A model generated the notes under the pieces. That model saw nothing but the letters and a program-made list of their open reading frames with translations. It was not told the DNA's origin and did not search any database. Positions 45,843 to 55,071 of a stretch of DNA of 64,000 nucleotides are shown here, piece by piece. This DNA is from CAXXOK01 sp963675655 (GTDB taxonomy: Bacteria; Bacillota; Clostridia; Christensenellales; Aristaeellaceae), in contig OY776489.1 of NCBI GenBank assembly GCA_963675655.1, forward strand, positions 496,001 to 560,000. Direction: 5' to 3'. Within the stretch, counting starts at the first letter, position 1. Each line of letters starts with the position of its first letter. The position numbers were made by a program, and so were the translations under genes.

Positions 45843-48245
45843 ATGCAATATGGCTACTTTGACGAAAAGAACCGGGAATATGTGATTCAGCGGGTGGATG
45901 TGCCCGTTTCGTGGACCAACTATATCGGTACCCGCGATATGTGCGGCGTTTTTAACCATACGGCAGGCGGCTACCTGTTTCACGGCTCACCGGAATATCA
46001 CCGCATTACACGCTTTCGTCCCAACGGAGTGCCTATGGATCAACCGGGGCATTATGTATACCTGCGCGATGATGAAACCGGCGAATATTGGAGCATCTCC
46101 TGGCAGCCTGTCGGTAAACCGCTGGAGGAAGCTTCTTATTCCTGCCGTCACGGTTTTTCGTATAGCAAATACCGCTGCGCCTATCAGGGCATCGAAGCGG
46201 AACAAACCCTGTTTGTCGCCTGCGACGATCCGGTGGAAATATGGGATGTCACCGTTACAAATACCAGCGATTGCGCACGCTCCATCAGCGCGTTTTCCTA
46301 CTTAGAATTTTCCTTTCACCACATCGATATGGATAACCGCAATTTCCAAATGAGCCTGTACGCAGCCGGTTCACGCTACGAGGATGGCGTAATCGAGCAC
46401 GATTTGTTTTACGAGGAGGACGGTTTTCAATTCTTCACCTCCAATTTTACACCGGACGGGTTTGATTGCCTACGGGATACCTTTATCGGCCCGTACCGTT
46501 CGGAGCGCAACCCGCGGGCTGTGGAAAAAGGCGGTTGCTCCGGCAGTTTTGAAAAAGGTGGCAATCACTGCGGCTGCCTGCACAAAAAACTGACTTTGCA
46601 ACCCGGCGAGACAGTGCGCCTGATCTACCTGCTGGGCGAAGGCAGCATAGCTGCCGGGCAGCAAATGCGTGCAAAGTATTCCTGCCAAGGCGCTGTGGAT
46701 GCTCAATTTGCCAAGCTGCGCGCTTTTTGGGATGAAAAATGCAACCGTTTTAAAATCAGCACCCCCAACCAGGGGATGAATACGCTGATCAACCAATGGA
46801 CGCTGTACCAAAGCGAAATCAATGTGATCTTCTCCCGTTTTTCCTCATTTATTGAAGTGGGCGGCCGTACAGGGCTGGGGTACCGGGATACGGCGCAGGA
46901 TGCGATGTGTATTCCCCATTCCAACCCAGCCATGTGTAAACAGCGGATTGTGGAACTATTGCGCGCCCTTACCACAGCCGGGTACGGCCTGCACCTGTTT
47001 GAACCCCGTTGGTTTGCGCCAGAGCCGCAAGCAAAGCCCTTCAAATCCCCCACGGTCATCCCCACGCCAAGCCGGGCGGATATGGTGCACGGGCTTGAGG
47101 ATGCTTGCGCGGATGACGCCCTGTGGCTGATCGGGGCAATTGTAAACTACATCAAAGAAACCGGGGAGATCGGGTTTGCCGACGAAGTGATCACCTATGC
47201 CGACGGCGGCAGCGGAACCGTGTATGAGCATATGCGCCGCATTTTGGATTTTTCCGCCGCACAAACTGGCAGGCACGGCATCTGCAAGGGGCTGCGCGCC
47301 GATTGGAACGATTGCCTTAACCTCGGCGGCGGTGAAAGCGCGATGGTCAGCTTTTTACACTACTGGGCGCTTCGCCAGTTTGTCGAGCTTGCTGCATTCT
47401 TAGGCCACAACGAGGATGTGGAGCATTACGCTACCATTGCACAGCAAACGCGCGCCACATGCGAAAATGTTTTATGGGATGGCGAGTGGTATATACGCGG
47501 CATTACAGCTGATGGCCGGAAGATCGGCACCCATACGGACAAAGAAGGCAAGGTTCATTTGGAGAGCAACGCATGGGCGGTACTCTCGGGCGCTGCCAGT
47601 AAAAAGCATGGCGAAAAGGCTATGGCATCGGTGATGAAGTACCTGTTTACGGAATACGGCCTCATGCTCAACGCGCCGCCCTATACCCACCCGGATGACG
47701 GCATCGGCTTTGTTACGCGCGTTTATCCCGGCGTAAAAGAAAACGGCTCCATCTTCTCCCACCCCAACCCGTGGGCATGGGCGGCGGATTGCATGCTGGG
47801 CCAGGGGGAACAGGCGCAGGCGCTTTATAACGCGCTTTGCCCCTACTACCAAAACAACAAAATCGAAATCCGACAGGCCGAGCCCTACTCCTACTGCCAG
47901 TTCATTATGGGCAAGGCGCATACCGCCTTTGGCCGCGCACGCCACCCGTTTATGACGGGCAGCGCAGGCTGGGCATACTTCGCGGCCACACAATATATGC
48001 TGGGGATCAAGCCTGATTTTGACGGCTTAATCATCGACCCCTGCATACCCGCAGCATGGTCTTCTTTCCACGTCCAGCGCAGCTGGCGCGGCGCACTGTA
48101 CGAAATTACCGTGCGTAATCCGGCGGGTGTTCAGCGCGGCGTTGCCGCCATCATCGCCAACGGCATAAAAGTAGATAAACTGCCCATATTGCCCGCAGGC
48201 TCGGTATGCATTGTCGATGTAGAAATGGGGATGAAAGAATCGTGA
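45843..48245 (+). CDS. GH94 phosphorylase, N,N'-diacetylchitobiose phosphorylase-like
   Basis: Intracellular glycoside phosphorylase of 800 residues that cleaves a beta-disaccharide with phosphate to give a sugar 1-phosphate plus free sugar. From memory, the sequence is strikingly close to Vibrio N,N'-diacetylchitobiose phosphorylase, as in RPGHYVYLRDD (here QPGHYVYLRDDETGEYWSIS), FIEVGGRTGLGYRDTAQD, GICKGLRADWNDCLNLGGGE and GVKENGSIFSHPNPWAW. The catalytic acid lies in ADWND (residues 486-490). Its product would be GlcNAc 1-phosphate, matching the mutase that follows with a 4-base overlap. A cellobiose specificity is less likely but cannot be excluded. ATG at 45843 follows GAGAGG and gives the family N-terminus MQYGYFDEKNREYVI. 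Confidence 0.88.
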   Translation: MQYGYFDEKNREYVIQRVDVPVSWTNYIGTRDMCGVFNHTAGGYLFHGSPEYHRITRFRPNGVPMDQPGHYVYLRDDETGEYWSISWQPVGKPLEEASYSCRHGFSYSKYRCAYQGIEAEQTLFVACDDPVEIWDVTVTNTSDCARSISAFSYLEFSFHHIDMDNRNFQMSLYAAGSRYEDGVIEHDLFYEEDGFQFFTSNFTPDGFDCLRDTFIGPYRSERNPRAVEKGGCSGSFEKGGNHCGCLHKKLTLQPGETVRLIYLLGEGSIAAGQQMRAKYSCQGAVDAQFAKLRAFWDEKCNRFKISTPNQGMNTLINQWTLYQSEINVIFSRFSSFIEVGGRTGLGYRDTAQDAMCIPHSNPAMCKQRIVELLRALTTAGYGLHLFEPRWFAPEPQAKPFKSPTVIPTPSRADMVHGLEDACADDALWLIGAIVNYIKETGEIGFADEVITYADGGSGTVYEHMRRILDFSAAQTGRHGICKGLRADWNDCLNLGGGESAMVSFLHYWALRQFVELAAFLGHNEDVEHYATIAQQTRATCENVLWDGEWYIRGITADGRKIGTHTDKEGKVHLESNAWAVLSGAASKKHGEKAMASVMKYLFTEYGLMLNAPPYTHPDDGIGFVTRVYPGVKENGSIFSHPNPWAWAADCMLGQGEQAQALYNALCPYYQNNKIEIRQAEPYSYCQFIMGKAHTAFGRARHPFMTGSAGWAYFAATQYMLGIKPDFDGLIIDPCIPAAWSSFHVQRSWRGALYEITVRNPAGVQRGVAAIIANGIKVDKLPILPAGSVCIVDVEMGMKES

Positions 48246-49660
48246 TCAAATTTGGCACCGGCGGCTGGCGCGCCATCATCGGCGAAGATTTTACCAAGGA
48301 AAATATACAGTTGCTCTGCTTTGCCCTGTGCGGCACGATGCAGCAGCAGGGCGTACAGGATCAGGGCGTTTGCATCGGGTATGACCGCAGGTTTTTATCC
48401 AAACAATCCTCCCGCTGGGCAGCAGAGGTTTTTTCGGGCTGTAATATCCCCTGCCTTGTGCTGGACAGGGAAGCTCCGACCCCGCTGATTATGTTTACCG
48501 TTCGCAATTTAAACCTGCCCTACGGTCTGGCGATTACCGCCAGCCACAACCCGGCCATTTATAACGGCATCAAGGTATTCACGCGGGGCGGGCAAGATGC
48601 AGCCGAAACCGTGACCGACAGGCTCGAGGCGAATATGCAAAAAATCCAAGACGCGAAAACCCCTGTGCCCACCCTCTCCTACGAGCAGGGGATGGCGCAG
48701 GGCAAGATTCGGGAATTTGACGCTTTCAACGAATACATCGACGGCATTTTACACCTGACCGATCTGGACGCGGTGAAAAACGCGCGTCTCAAAATCGCGC
48801 TGGACCCGATGTACGGTGTTGGACGTACCAGCCTGCAAGTGATTCTGCTAACGACCCGGTGTGAGGTAGAGGTAATCCACGACCGGCATGATACGCTGTT
48901 TGGCGGCCGTCTCCCTTCCCCCAGCCTGCAAACCCTCGGTTCACTTTCACGCTTTGTGGAGGAGCAAAATTGCGATCTTGGTATCGCGACCGACGGAGAC
49001 GCCGACCGTATCGGTATTATCGATGATAACGGCGCATTTATCCACCCCAATAAAATACTGGTGATGCTGTATTATTACCTGCTTGCGTATAAGGGCTGGC
49101 GCGGGGCGGCAGTGCGCAACAATTCGACAACGCACCTGCTGGATCGCATTGCCGATGATTTTCACGAACGCTGTTATGAAGTACCCGTCGGGTTTAAGCA
49201 TATCTCCGCCAAAATGCAGCAAACCAACGCGCTCATCGGCGGCGAATCCTCCGGCGGACTTACGGTGCGCGGCCACATCCCTGGAAAGGATGGTATATAT
49301 GCCGCCGCCTTGCTGGTGGAAATGAAAGCCAAAACCGGTAAAAGCTTTTCCCGGATGTATGAAGACATAACACAAAAATACGGCGAGCTGTTTATGTATG
49401 AGGATAACACCGTCATGACGCAAGCCCATAAACAGCAGCTGATGCAAAGAATCTTCGAGCAAAAAGCACTTCCGAAATTCCCCTTTACCATCGATCATAT
49501 CTCCTATGCCGATGGTTGCAAAGTGTATTTTGTAAACGGTGGCTGGGTCATCTGCCGCTTTTCCGGCACCGAACCGTTGCTGCGCATGTGTGCCGAAATG
49601 CCCCACGAAAGCGATGCCCAGCAGTGCATTACACGATTCAAATCTTTCTTGGGTTTGTAA
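48242..49660 (+). CDS. Phosphohexomutase (phosphoglucomutase/phosphomannomutase family)
   Basis: Alpha-D-phosphohexomutase of 472 residues with all four signatures: catalytic phosphoserine Ser101 in TASHNP (99-104), magnesium loop DGDADR, sugar-binding GGESSGG, and phosphate-binding RFSGTEP near the C-terminus. It interconverts a hexose 1-phosphate and 6-phosphate. GTG at 48242 overlaps the GH94 stop (GTGA), so the pair is translationally coupled. The obvious role is GlcNAc 1-phosphate (or glucose 1-phosphate) to the 6-phosphate for catabolism. The start MIKFGTGGWRAIIGEDF matches the family's first motif. Confidence 0.92.
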   Translation: MIKFGTGGWRAIIGEDFTKENIQLLCFALCGTMQQQGVQDQGVCIGYDRRFLSKQSSRWAAEVFSGCNIPCLVLDREAPTPLIMFTVRNLNLPYGLAITASHNPAIYNGIKVFTRGGQDAAETVTDRLEANMQKIQDAKTPVPTLSYEQGMAQGKIREFDAFNEYIDGILHLTDLDAVKNARLKIALDPMYGVGRTSLQVILLTTRCEVEVIHDRHDTLFGGRLPSPSLQTLGSLSRFVEEQNCDLGIATDGDADRIGIIDDNGAFIHPNKILVMLYYYLLAYKGWRGAAVRNNSTTHLLDRIADDFHERCYEVPVGFKHISAKMQQTNALIGGESSGGLTVRGHIPGKDGIYAAALLVEMKAKTGKSFSRMYEDITQKYGELFMYEDNTVMTQAHKQQLMQRIFEQKALPKFPFTIDHISYADGCKVYFVNGGWVICRFSGTEPLLRMCAEMPHESDAQQCITRFKSFLGL

Positions 49661-49717
49661 ACCAGCCCCATAATCAGAGGGTTGCATGCAAAATTCCACC
49701 TTTACATAAATCAAATA

Positions 49718-49757
49718 AAACCGGAGTTTTCATGATATGCATGAAGGCTCCGGCTTT
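49718..49757 (+). terminator. Terminator of the GH94/phosphohexomutase operon
   Basis: Outer stem CCGGAG/CTCCGG (49721-49726 with 49748-49753) with a TTTTCAT/ATGAAGG inner pairing, exiting into CTTTTGG; T-rich both ways. Confidence 0.7.
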
Positions 49758-49948
49758 TGGTTATGATTTGGCCTGGCGGCTATTCAGCCCTGTCGGATAG
49801 GAAAACGGGAGCGTGTGCGGTTTCTTCTATGCCCGCTCACGTTACAGAATTCGTGGTATGCAGTATCAAGCCGTGGTCTTTCTCCGGTTTACTTGCGTAT
49901 CACCGATACCGGCAACATGTAAGAAAACGTGATGAAATACCAGTTCAC

Positions 49949-50524
49949 TTATTTCGTGTGGAAGCGCTTTTTAAACTCCAGCAAAAACTCCCGCCCCAAC
50001 ACGAAGAAACACGCCAGCGCCAACGCCAGCGCCAGCACGCCCGCCAGCATCGCCGCCCATTGATCCGGCCCTTTCCATACCGTAAGCCCGATGATCGAGG
50101 CAGCAATGGAAATGGTGATCAACAATATCATCGGCTGCATGTTCTGCTTCTGCTTTTCCAAATCGGTAAAAAACAAAATCGCCGTTAAAATCAGCTCGGA
50201 GAAACAGACGATAAAAACCACCTCAATGGCCCAGCCGGGCGCAAGTAGCACATCAATCAGAATCATCATAATACAGGAGTATTCCACCAGTTTGATTGTC
50301 TGGCTAATGCGGTTGTACTCCACAAGATCGGGCGACAGCGCCAGCGACCACGCCATCCAAAGCCCCCAAAGTACCACGATGCTCCACGCCCTGCCCCCGG
50401 TATACAGGTTCACAATCGGGCACAGGTAAGCGGCCAGCAGCATCGGTCCCTGAATCAGCTTCAGCATCCGGCTCCGCTGCAGGGTTTTCTTGGTGCGTCC
50501 GGGGTAAATAATGTTAATCTTCAT
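49949..50524 (-). CDS. DUF6320-like membrane protein
   Basis: Integral membrane protein of 191 residues with about five helices; soluble ends are short and basic. Motifs KLIQGPMLLAAYLCPIVNLY and SPDLVEYNRISQTIKLVEYS are what I associate with DUF6320 proteins, which regularly accompany an alcohol-acetyltransferase-like protein. Here it overlaps such a gene by 11 bases on the same strand and would be translated after it. The function is unknown; a lipid- or glycolipid-modifying role with the acyltransferase is a reasonable guess. Confidence 0.7.
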   Translation of the reverse strand: MKINIIYPGRTKKTLQRSRMLKLIQGPMLLAAYLCPIVNLYTGGRAWSIVVLWGLWMAWSLALSPDLVEYNRISQTIKLVEYSCIMMILIDVLLAPGWAIEVVFIVCFSELILTAILFFTDLEKQKQNMQPMILLITISIAASIIGLTVWKGPDQWAAMLAGVLALALALACFFVLGREFLLEFKKRFHTK

Positions 50525-52130
50525 AAAGCGCGCTCCCCTCCACAGTCAGGGTTACGTCGTCTGCTAGCAGCAAGTCAAATAATTTTTCTTCAAAGGACGA
50601 GTCGGCCGTCGCCTTGGTGATCGAAAGCGTTGCAACGTTATCAAACGTAATCAGGCCGCAGCTTGCGCGGTTGGTTACAGGCGTACCGAGCACAAAATCC
50701 ATACGCAATACCTGTTCAGCCAATTCCGGCGGCAGGCTGACCACCCCAAGGTTGGACAGCGTATTGCTGAACACCCTGTCGCTCAATATGCCGTGTACCA
50801 GTTTGGCAATCGGGGCTTTCACCGTAAGCGGTATGTACCGCAGCGCGCTGACCAGCCGCACCGCTGCCGTAACCATTTCACTCATAGCCCCTTGGGATGC
50901 TTTTTGCGTCAGCTGGCTGGAAATTTCGCCAATCACGGACTGCGTATCCCCAATCTGCTGAATCGGCAGTTTGATGCCGCAATACATAGAAAAATTTCGC
51001 AGCGTATTCGACGGGTAAAATTTACGCATATTTACTGGCACCTGAATGTTCAGCGTGCCTTCGATTTCGTCCGTCGCATCCTTCCCCGCCCGAAACAGCA
51101 GCGCAAGCAGGTACGAGGTAATGGTCGCATCGTAACGGGCGGCAACTTTTTTGAGCATATCCGCCTGCATATTAAAGTGCAGCACCCGGCAAGGTCGTTG
51201 CCGGGATAGTTTACCGCTCATCTGCACAGCTGATTTATCCACAAACCCGGATGCTTTCTGCGTTTTGGGCACCGACGTAAATTCATTGGTAAACTCACTG
51301 GGCGTCGGCGCATCGTTCACATCCAGCGTGGTGCTATCCTTGCCGCATGAAACCCCCAGCAGCCGCAGGTATTCGGCCGTCAGGGTTTTTAAAAACACCG
51401 TTCCGCCGTAACCATCCGTCAGCACATGGAAAAACTCCGCGCTGATGCGGTTTTGGTAGTACGTAATCCGGAAGGATTGCGAACCGCTGCGGGCAATGCC
51501 CAGCGGGCGACATGGAATGCTGACCTCCGGCTCTATGGAATACCGCCGCTTGGAGGTGTCCAGATAGTGCCAGAAAAACCCCTTCTTAACCGTTGTGGCA
51601 AAGCTGGGAAAGCGTTTTATGGTAAATGTAAGCGCCATTTGCAGCATTTCCGGGATGACGGCTTCCTTTAAGTATACCGAAAGCCGAAATACCGACATTC
51701 TGCCGTGTTCTATGGAAAGCGGATAGATTTTTGCGGCGTCATCCAGTGGAAACCAGCGCAGCGGCGGTCTGGCGTAAAAGCTGCCAAGGTTTTCAATGCC
51801 CAGCCGCTCAAGCGCATCCGCAAGCGGAACGCCCATGGCGCGATACTGTAAAATCGCGTGCTCAAAATCCTTGCGCATCAGCGCTTTTTCGCTGCCGCGT
51901 AAATAATTATGCTGTTGATAATCCGTAAAAAACGCAGTTAATGCTTCGGCGTCTTCGCTGCCCAGCGATTGCCGGTAGCTTTCAAATGCCGATACTTTTC
52001 CGGTGTTCGGTTTTCGGCTGCGCTTTACCGCAGCACGTTTCGCCTTTTTCTGCGTGGCTTGTTTTCTGCTCATCTGTTTACACCATCCATCATGATTGAT
52101 GGCTATGCCCTCCGGTTGCAGGCGGCACAT
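50514..52130 (-). CDS. Condensation/alcohol-acetyltransferase-like acyltransferase
   Basis: CoA-dependent acyltransferase superfamily protein of up to 538 residues. The catalytic HxxxDG motif is present as HVLTDG (in ISAEFFHVLTDGYGGTVF), and a later FSMYCGIKLP and SNLGVVSLPPELAEQV segment fits the fold of alcohol acetyltransferases and condensation-type domains. The N-terminus is long and rich in Lys and Arg. Two starts are possible: ATG at 52130 with GGGAG 8 bases upstream, or ATG at 52073 with a poor site. It overlaps the DUF6320-like gene, a recurring pair in Bacillota. Acceptor and acyl donor are unknown. Confidence 0.8.
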   Translation of the reverse strand: MCRLQPEGIAINHDGWCKQMSRKQATQKKAKRAAVKRSRKPNTGKVSAFESYRQSLGSEDAEALTAFFTDYQQHNYLRGSEKALMRKDFEHAILQYRAMGVPLADALERLGIENLGSFYARPPLRWFPLDDAAKIYPLSIEHGRMSVFRLSVYLKEAVIPEMLQMALTFTIKRFPSFATTVKKGFFWHYLDTSKRRYSIEPEVSIPCRPLGIARSGSQSFRITYYQNRISAEFFHVLTDGYGGTVFLKTLTAEYLRLLGVSCGKDSTTLDVNDAPTPSEFTNEFTSVPKTQKASGFVDKSAVQMSGKLSRQRPCRVLHFNMQADMLKKVAARYDATITSYLLALLFRAGKDATDEIEGTLNIQVPVNMRKFYPSNTLRNFSMYCGIKLPIQQIGDTQSVIGEISSQLTQKASQGAMSEMVTAAVRLVSALRYIPLTVKAPIAKLVHGILSDRVFSNTLSNLGVVSLPPELAEQVLRMDFVLGTPVTNRASCGLITFDNVATLSITKATADSSFEEKLFDLLLADDVTLTVEGSALYED

Positions 52131-52276
52131 CGCGGTGTCTCCCGTTTATGGTTCTTTCCCGCCCATCGTTTACAGGCAGAAAAGAGTATTTGGTTCTTGC
52201 TTATTGAAATAACGATCAAGCCGTGCGGTGTTCCGGTTTCAGCCCGGCAGGCTGCCGCGCCAAGCATAGTCTTTGC

Positions 52277-52717
52277 TTACACAATTTCCCCATCCAGCAA
52301 ATCGCACAGGGCGGTGCGGAATGCATCATCCTGCTCCCGGGTACGTTTCGCCGGGCCTTTCAGGCGGCCTCCGCCCCTGCGGATTTTGCGGGCGGTGTGC
52401 CGTGCCAGCAAGAGAGAATCCATATTCTCATCGCTGTACCGCATACCGTTTTGGTGCAGCACATATGCCTGTTTGGCCAGCGCCATGGCCGCCAGTCCAT
52501 AATCCTGCGTAATCACGATATCGCCTTTATAAATCATGTTCACAAGCCGAAAATCCGCGCTGTCCGCCCCTTTGGATACGGTGATCGTTTGCGCACCTTC
52601 CCGTTGAAATTCGTGCGCGCTGTCGCAAATCAACAATACGGGCAGTTCTCGTTGGCGGGCACAGGTAAGCGTAATATCCACCACGGGGCAGCCGTCCGCG
52701 TCGATTAGTATTTTCAT
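52277..52717 (-). CDS. YaiI/YqxD-family protein (DUF188, PIN-like fold)
   Basis: Cytoplasmic protein of 146 residues. The family N-terminus MKILIDADGCPVVDITL carries the first acidic cluster of the PIN-like fold; QTITVSKGADSADFRLVNMI and DIVITQDYGLAAMAL carry the next, and HTARKIRRGGGRLKGPAKRT is the family's basic motif. YaiI/YqxD proteins have no firmly established substrate but are predicted RNases. ATG at 52717 follows AAGAGGAG at a normal distance; a longer upstream frame lacks family sequence. Confidence 0.92.
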   Translation of the reverse strand: MKILIDADGCPVVDITLTCARQRELPVLLICDSAHEFQREGAQTITVSKGADSADFRLVNMIYKGDIVITQDYGLAAMALAKQAYVLHQNGMRYSDENMDSLLLARHTARKIRRGGGRLKGPAKRTREQDDAFRTALCDLLDGEIV

Positions 52718-53399
52718 GTTTTCTCCTCTTGTCCCGGTCACCCTAATCATTGCATCTGGATGGGGCAAACCGGGTATATCGGCATCCGCTGCGCATGCGG
52801 CAATCTATCCGTTTGGCGCAAACTAACGCCCTATCAATGCAAAGCCCGGTAAGGACAGCCTGTTTTCATCTTTCCTGTTGAATCCCTTCAGCCTTAATCA
52901 TTTCAACCCTTTTCAAAACACAGCTGCTGTATATCGCTCCATTTCTGATGCTGCGCTTATTAATAAGCACATCCGCCCGTTCCTCACCATTCTCATCATA
53001 CCACACTTTAGAGCGCTTTTTGATTTTTCACCCATAAAACCATAGATTTTGCAATTATTTTGATTCCATTGCCATGATACCGCCCTCTACCACACCCTAT
53101 TGACTACGCATGTTTTTCGTTCTTGGAATATCCGGTATCGGGCAGCGAGAATGACAGCTTGTGAATCGCTTGCATACTGCTCAATCATCTCGCCCGAAAA
53201 AGAAAGATGCTGTGCAGTCCGATAAATAATTTTTAAAATGCTGTTTACTTTACCGTAATCCATGATACAATAAGCCGTAACTACTTTAGTTGTATCAAGT
53301 GTGCCTTTTGGTTGAAATTCGTCGGTGACCGATTGTGAAACCATTTGCTATGACAAGAAACACTCATCGATGTGATCGAATTTGATCAGGAGGTATTTT
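52718..53399. other. Gene-poor stretch with one doubtful minus-strand frame
   Basis: About 680 bases. A minus-strand frame of 85 codons (53087-53344) encodes MVSQSVTDEFQPKGTLDTTK and so on, but has no ribosome binding site and no recognisable family; it could be a gene remnant. The rest is AT-rich with no RNA gene or repeat seen. Confidence 0.35.
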
Positions 53400-53708
53400 A
53401 TGTACACAGACAAGACTCTCACCTGCCGTGATTGCGGCGCCGAATTCACCTTTACCGCTTCTGAACAGGCTTTTTTTGCAGAAAAAGGCTTTACGAACGA
53501 ACCGAGCCGTTGCCCCGCTTGCCGTGCCGAGCGTCGTAACGCCGGCGGCGGCCGGAATGATCGCCGTGGCGGTTTCCGTACCGAACGGCAAATGTACGAC
53601 GTTGTTTGCGCCAATTGCGGCAAGCCCACGCAAGTCCCTTTCCAGCCGCGTGACGATCGTCCGGTATATTGCCGCGATTGTTTTGAGCAGCAAAACCCCC
53701 GGCGCTAA
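53400..53708 (+). CDS. Small double zinc-ribbon protein
   Basis: Cytoplasmic protein of 102 residues. The first zinc ribbon is LTCRDCGAEFTFTASEQAFF plus CPACRAERR, the probable zinc-binding domain found in Bacillota and other bacteria. A Gly/Arg-rich linker (GGGRNDRRGGFR) leads to a second, CANCGKPTQVPFQPRDDRPV then YCRDC, the CxxC-x17-CxxC type. The pair with an Arg/Gly linker suggests RNA or ribosome binding, which is inference. ATG at 53400 follows CAGGAGG. No operon partner is evident. Confidence 0.85.
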   Translation: MYTDKTLTCRDCGAEFTFTASEQAFFAEKGFTNEPSRCPACRAERRNAGGGRNDRRGGFRTERQMYDVVCANCGKPTQVPFQPRDDRPVYCRDCFEQQNPRR

Positions 53709-53725
53709 AAAACCGGTATGTAGTA

Positions 53726-53755
53726 CAAAGCCCTCGGATTTTCCGGGGGCTTTGG
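53726..53755 (+). terminator. Hairpin after the zinc-ribbon gene
   Basis: An imperfect stem, CAAAGCCCTCGG paired with CCGGGGGCTTTG (53726-53754); the T run is short, and a better terminator with related sequence lies at 53913-53947. Confidence 0.5.
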
Positions 53756-53912
53756 TCTACCCTAAAAGCCCAAGTTGCGTTGTCAGCATCGGGATGGTAA
53801 GGGGCCGCACTTATAAATCAGTAAGCTCATCCCCTTGCCACCCTTGCTTCCTGGCAGCTCAGGCTTTTTAAACAGGCCGACTGTATTCTTGTAAGATAGT
53901 GTTTTTAACACG

Positions 53913-53947
53913 CAAAAAGCCCGCGGGTTTTCCGGGGGCTTTTTTTA
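53913..53947. terminator. Bidirectional terminator between the zinc-ribbon and glycosyltransferase genes
   Basis: AAAAAGCCCGCGG and TCCGGGGGCTTTTTTT form a stem around GTTT, with T runs on both exits, ending convergent transcription from both neighbours. Confidence 0.85.
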
Positions 53948-53988
53948 TTGACCCAATCGGATACCACCGCTGCCTGCATTCCCCCTGT

Positions 53989-55071
53989 TTATTGCGCCGA
54001 GCGCTTCAACCGCATGGCAATACGGCGAACGCGGCGCAAACGCGCCTTCCCCTTTTCCCAAAGCGGTGCCCGGTTGCCATGGTAAAACACATTGGCTTTG
54101 GCTGTCATTTGAATGAAATCCACATATCGAAAGCCACATGCCTCCGCCAGATACGCGCTGGCGCTTTCATTCCCCAGCAGGGCATATATTTTTTCCAAGC
54201 CCCACAAGGTATGGTAAGGCGTACCCGTATCCACCGCCAGCCTGCCCAGAAAATACGGTATGGTTTCGGCTGTTGGCTTGCCGTACGCCAGCGCTTCCGG
54301 AAAAATCTGCGTCAACACTTCGGGACTTTGCATTTGCAAATAGTGATCCAGTATTTGTTTATACTCAAACGCCAGCCGGTTCAGGTTTGCGGGCGTCGCT
54401 GCGCTTACGTTTTGATAATGGTTTCGAATCCGGAAGCATGTCAGCTTTTCATCCAGTATCCACAGGCGGTGCGAAAAGGAAAACCGAACCCACAAATCAA
54501 AATCGGAAAGCGACAAAAACCGCTTATCCTGATAATGAAATTTCTCATACACCTGCCGCCGGATGAGCACACTGGGGTTGCACAGGCAATTGCCATGATA
54601 GAAGAAATGCCGGAGCCATTGCTGCGGCTCACGGTTTTGACAGTCGAAAATATGAGCGTTCGGCTCATTGGCCGCGTTTCGCTCTTCGCCGTTTTCCCCA
54701 ATCAATAAAACCCGGGTGAACACCGCGTCCACCTCCGGGTGCTGTTGTAAATACGCCACCTGCTTTTCCAGCTTGGTTGGCATCCACACATCGTCGCTGC
54801 ACATATTGGCGATATATTGGCCGGCGCAGCGCCGCATGCAATGCTCAACGGCGACATTCATGCCCCCGTTTTTCTCCAGAACCTCCAGTTTGATACGCGG
54901 ATCGTCAAACTGCCGAATCACGTCCACCGTACCATCCTTGGAACCATCATCCACAATCACGATTTCAAAATCCTGAAAGGTTTGATTTAAAATGCTGCTA
55001 ATACAGGCGTGAATATACTTTTCGTGGTTATAAGCCGGTATTCGCACACTCACCATAGGGTTTTGCAGCAT
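53989..55071 (-). CDS. Family 2 glycosyltransferase
   Basis: GT-A inverting glycosyltransferase of 360 residues. The nucleotide-binding N-terminus is VSVRIPAYNHEKYIHACISS, with VDDGSKDGT, and the metal-binding acidic motif is in NMCSDDVWMPTKLEKQV. The acceptor side holds SLSDFDLWVRFSFSHRLWIL. No membrane helix is predicted, so it is probably cytoplasmic or membrane-associated. The single ATG overlaps the stop of the upstream SAF-domain oxidoreductase gene by one base, so the two are co-expressed. It would act on cell-surface polysaccharide or glycoprotein precursors; the donor sugar is unknown. Confidence 0.88.
   Translation of the reverse strand: MLQNPMVSVRIPAYNHEKYIHACISSILNQTFQDFEIVIVDDGSKDGTVDVIRQFDDPRIKLEVLEKNGGMNVAVEHCMRRCAGQYIANMCSDDVWMPTKLEKQVAYLQQHPEVDAVFTRVLLIGENGEERNAANEPNAHIFDCQNREPQQWLRHFFYHGNCLCNPSVLIRRQVYEKFHYQDKRFLSLSDFDLWVRFSFSHRLWILDEKLTCFRIRNHYQNVSAATPANLNRLAFEYKQILDHYLQMQSPEVLTQIFPEALAYGKPTAETIPYFLGRLAVDTGTPYHTLWGLEKIYALLGNESASAYLAEACGFRYVDFIQMTAKANVFYHGNRAPLWEKGKARLRRVRRIAMRLKRSAQ

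Noticed and set aside
52866..53007. Apparent small protein-like frame on the minus strand upstream of the DUF188 gene
   Set aside because: Careful codon counting shows an early stop after 15 codons; no coding frame exists.
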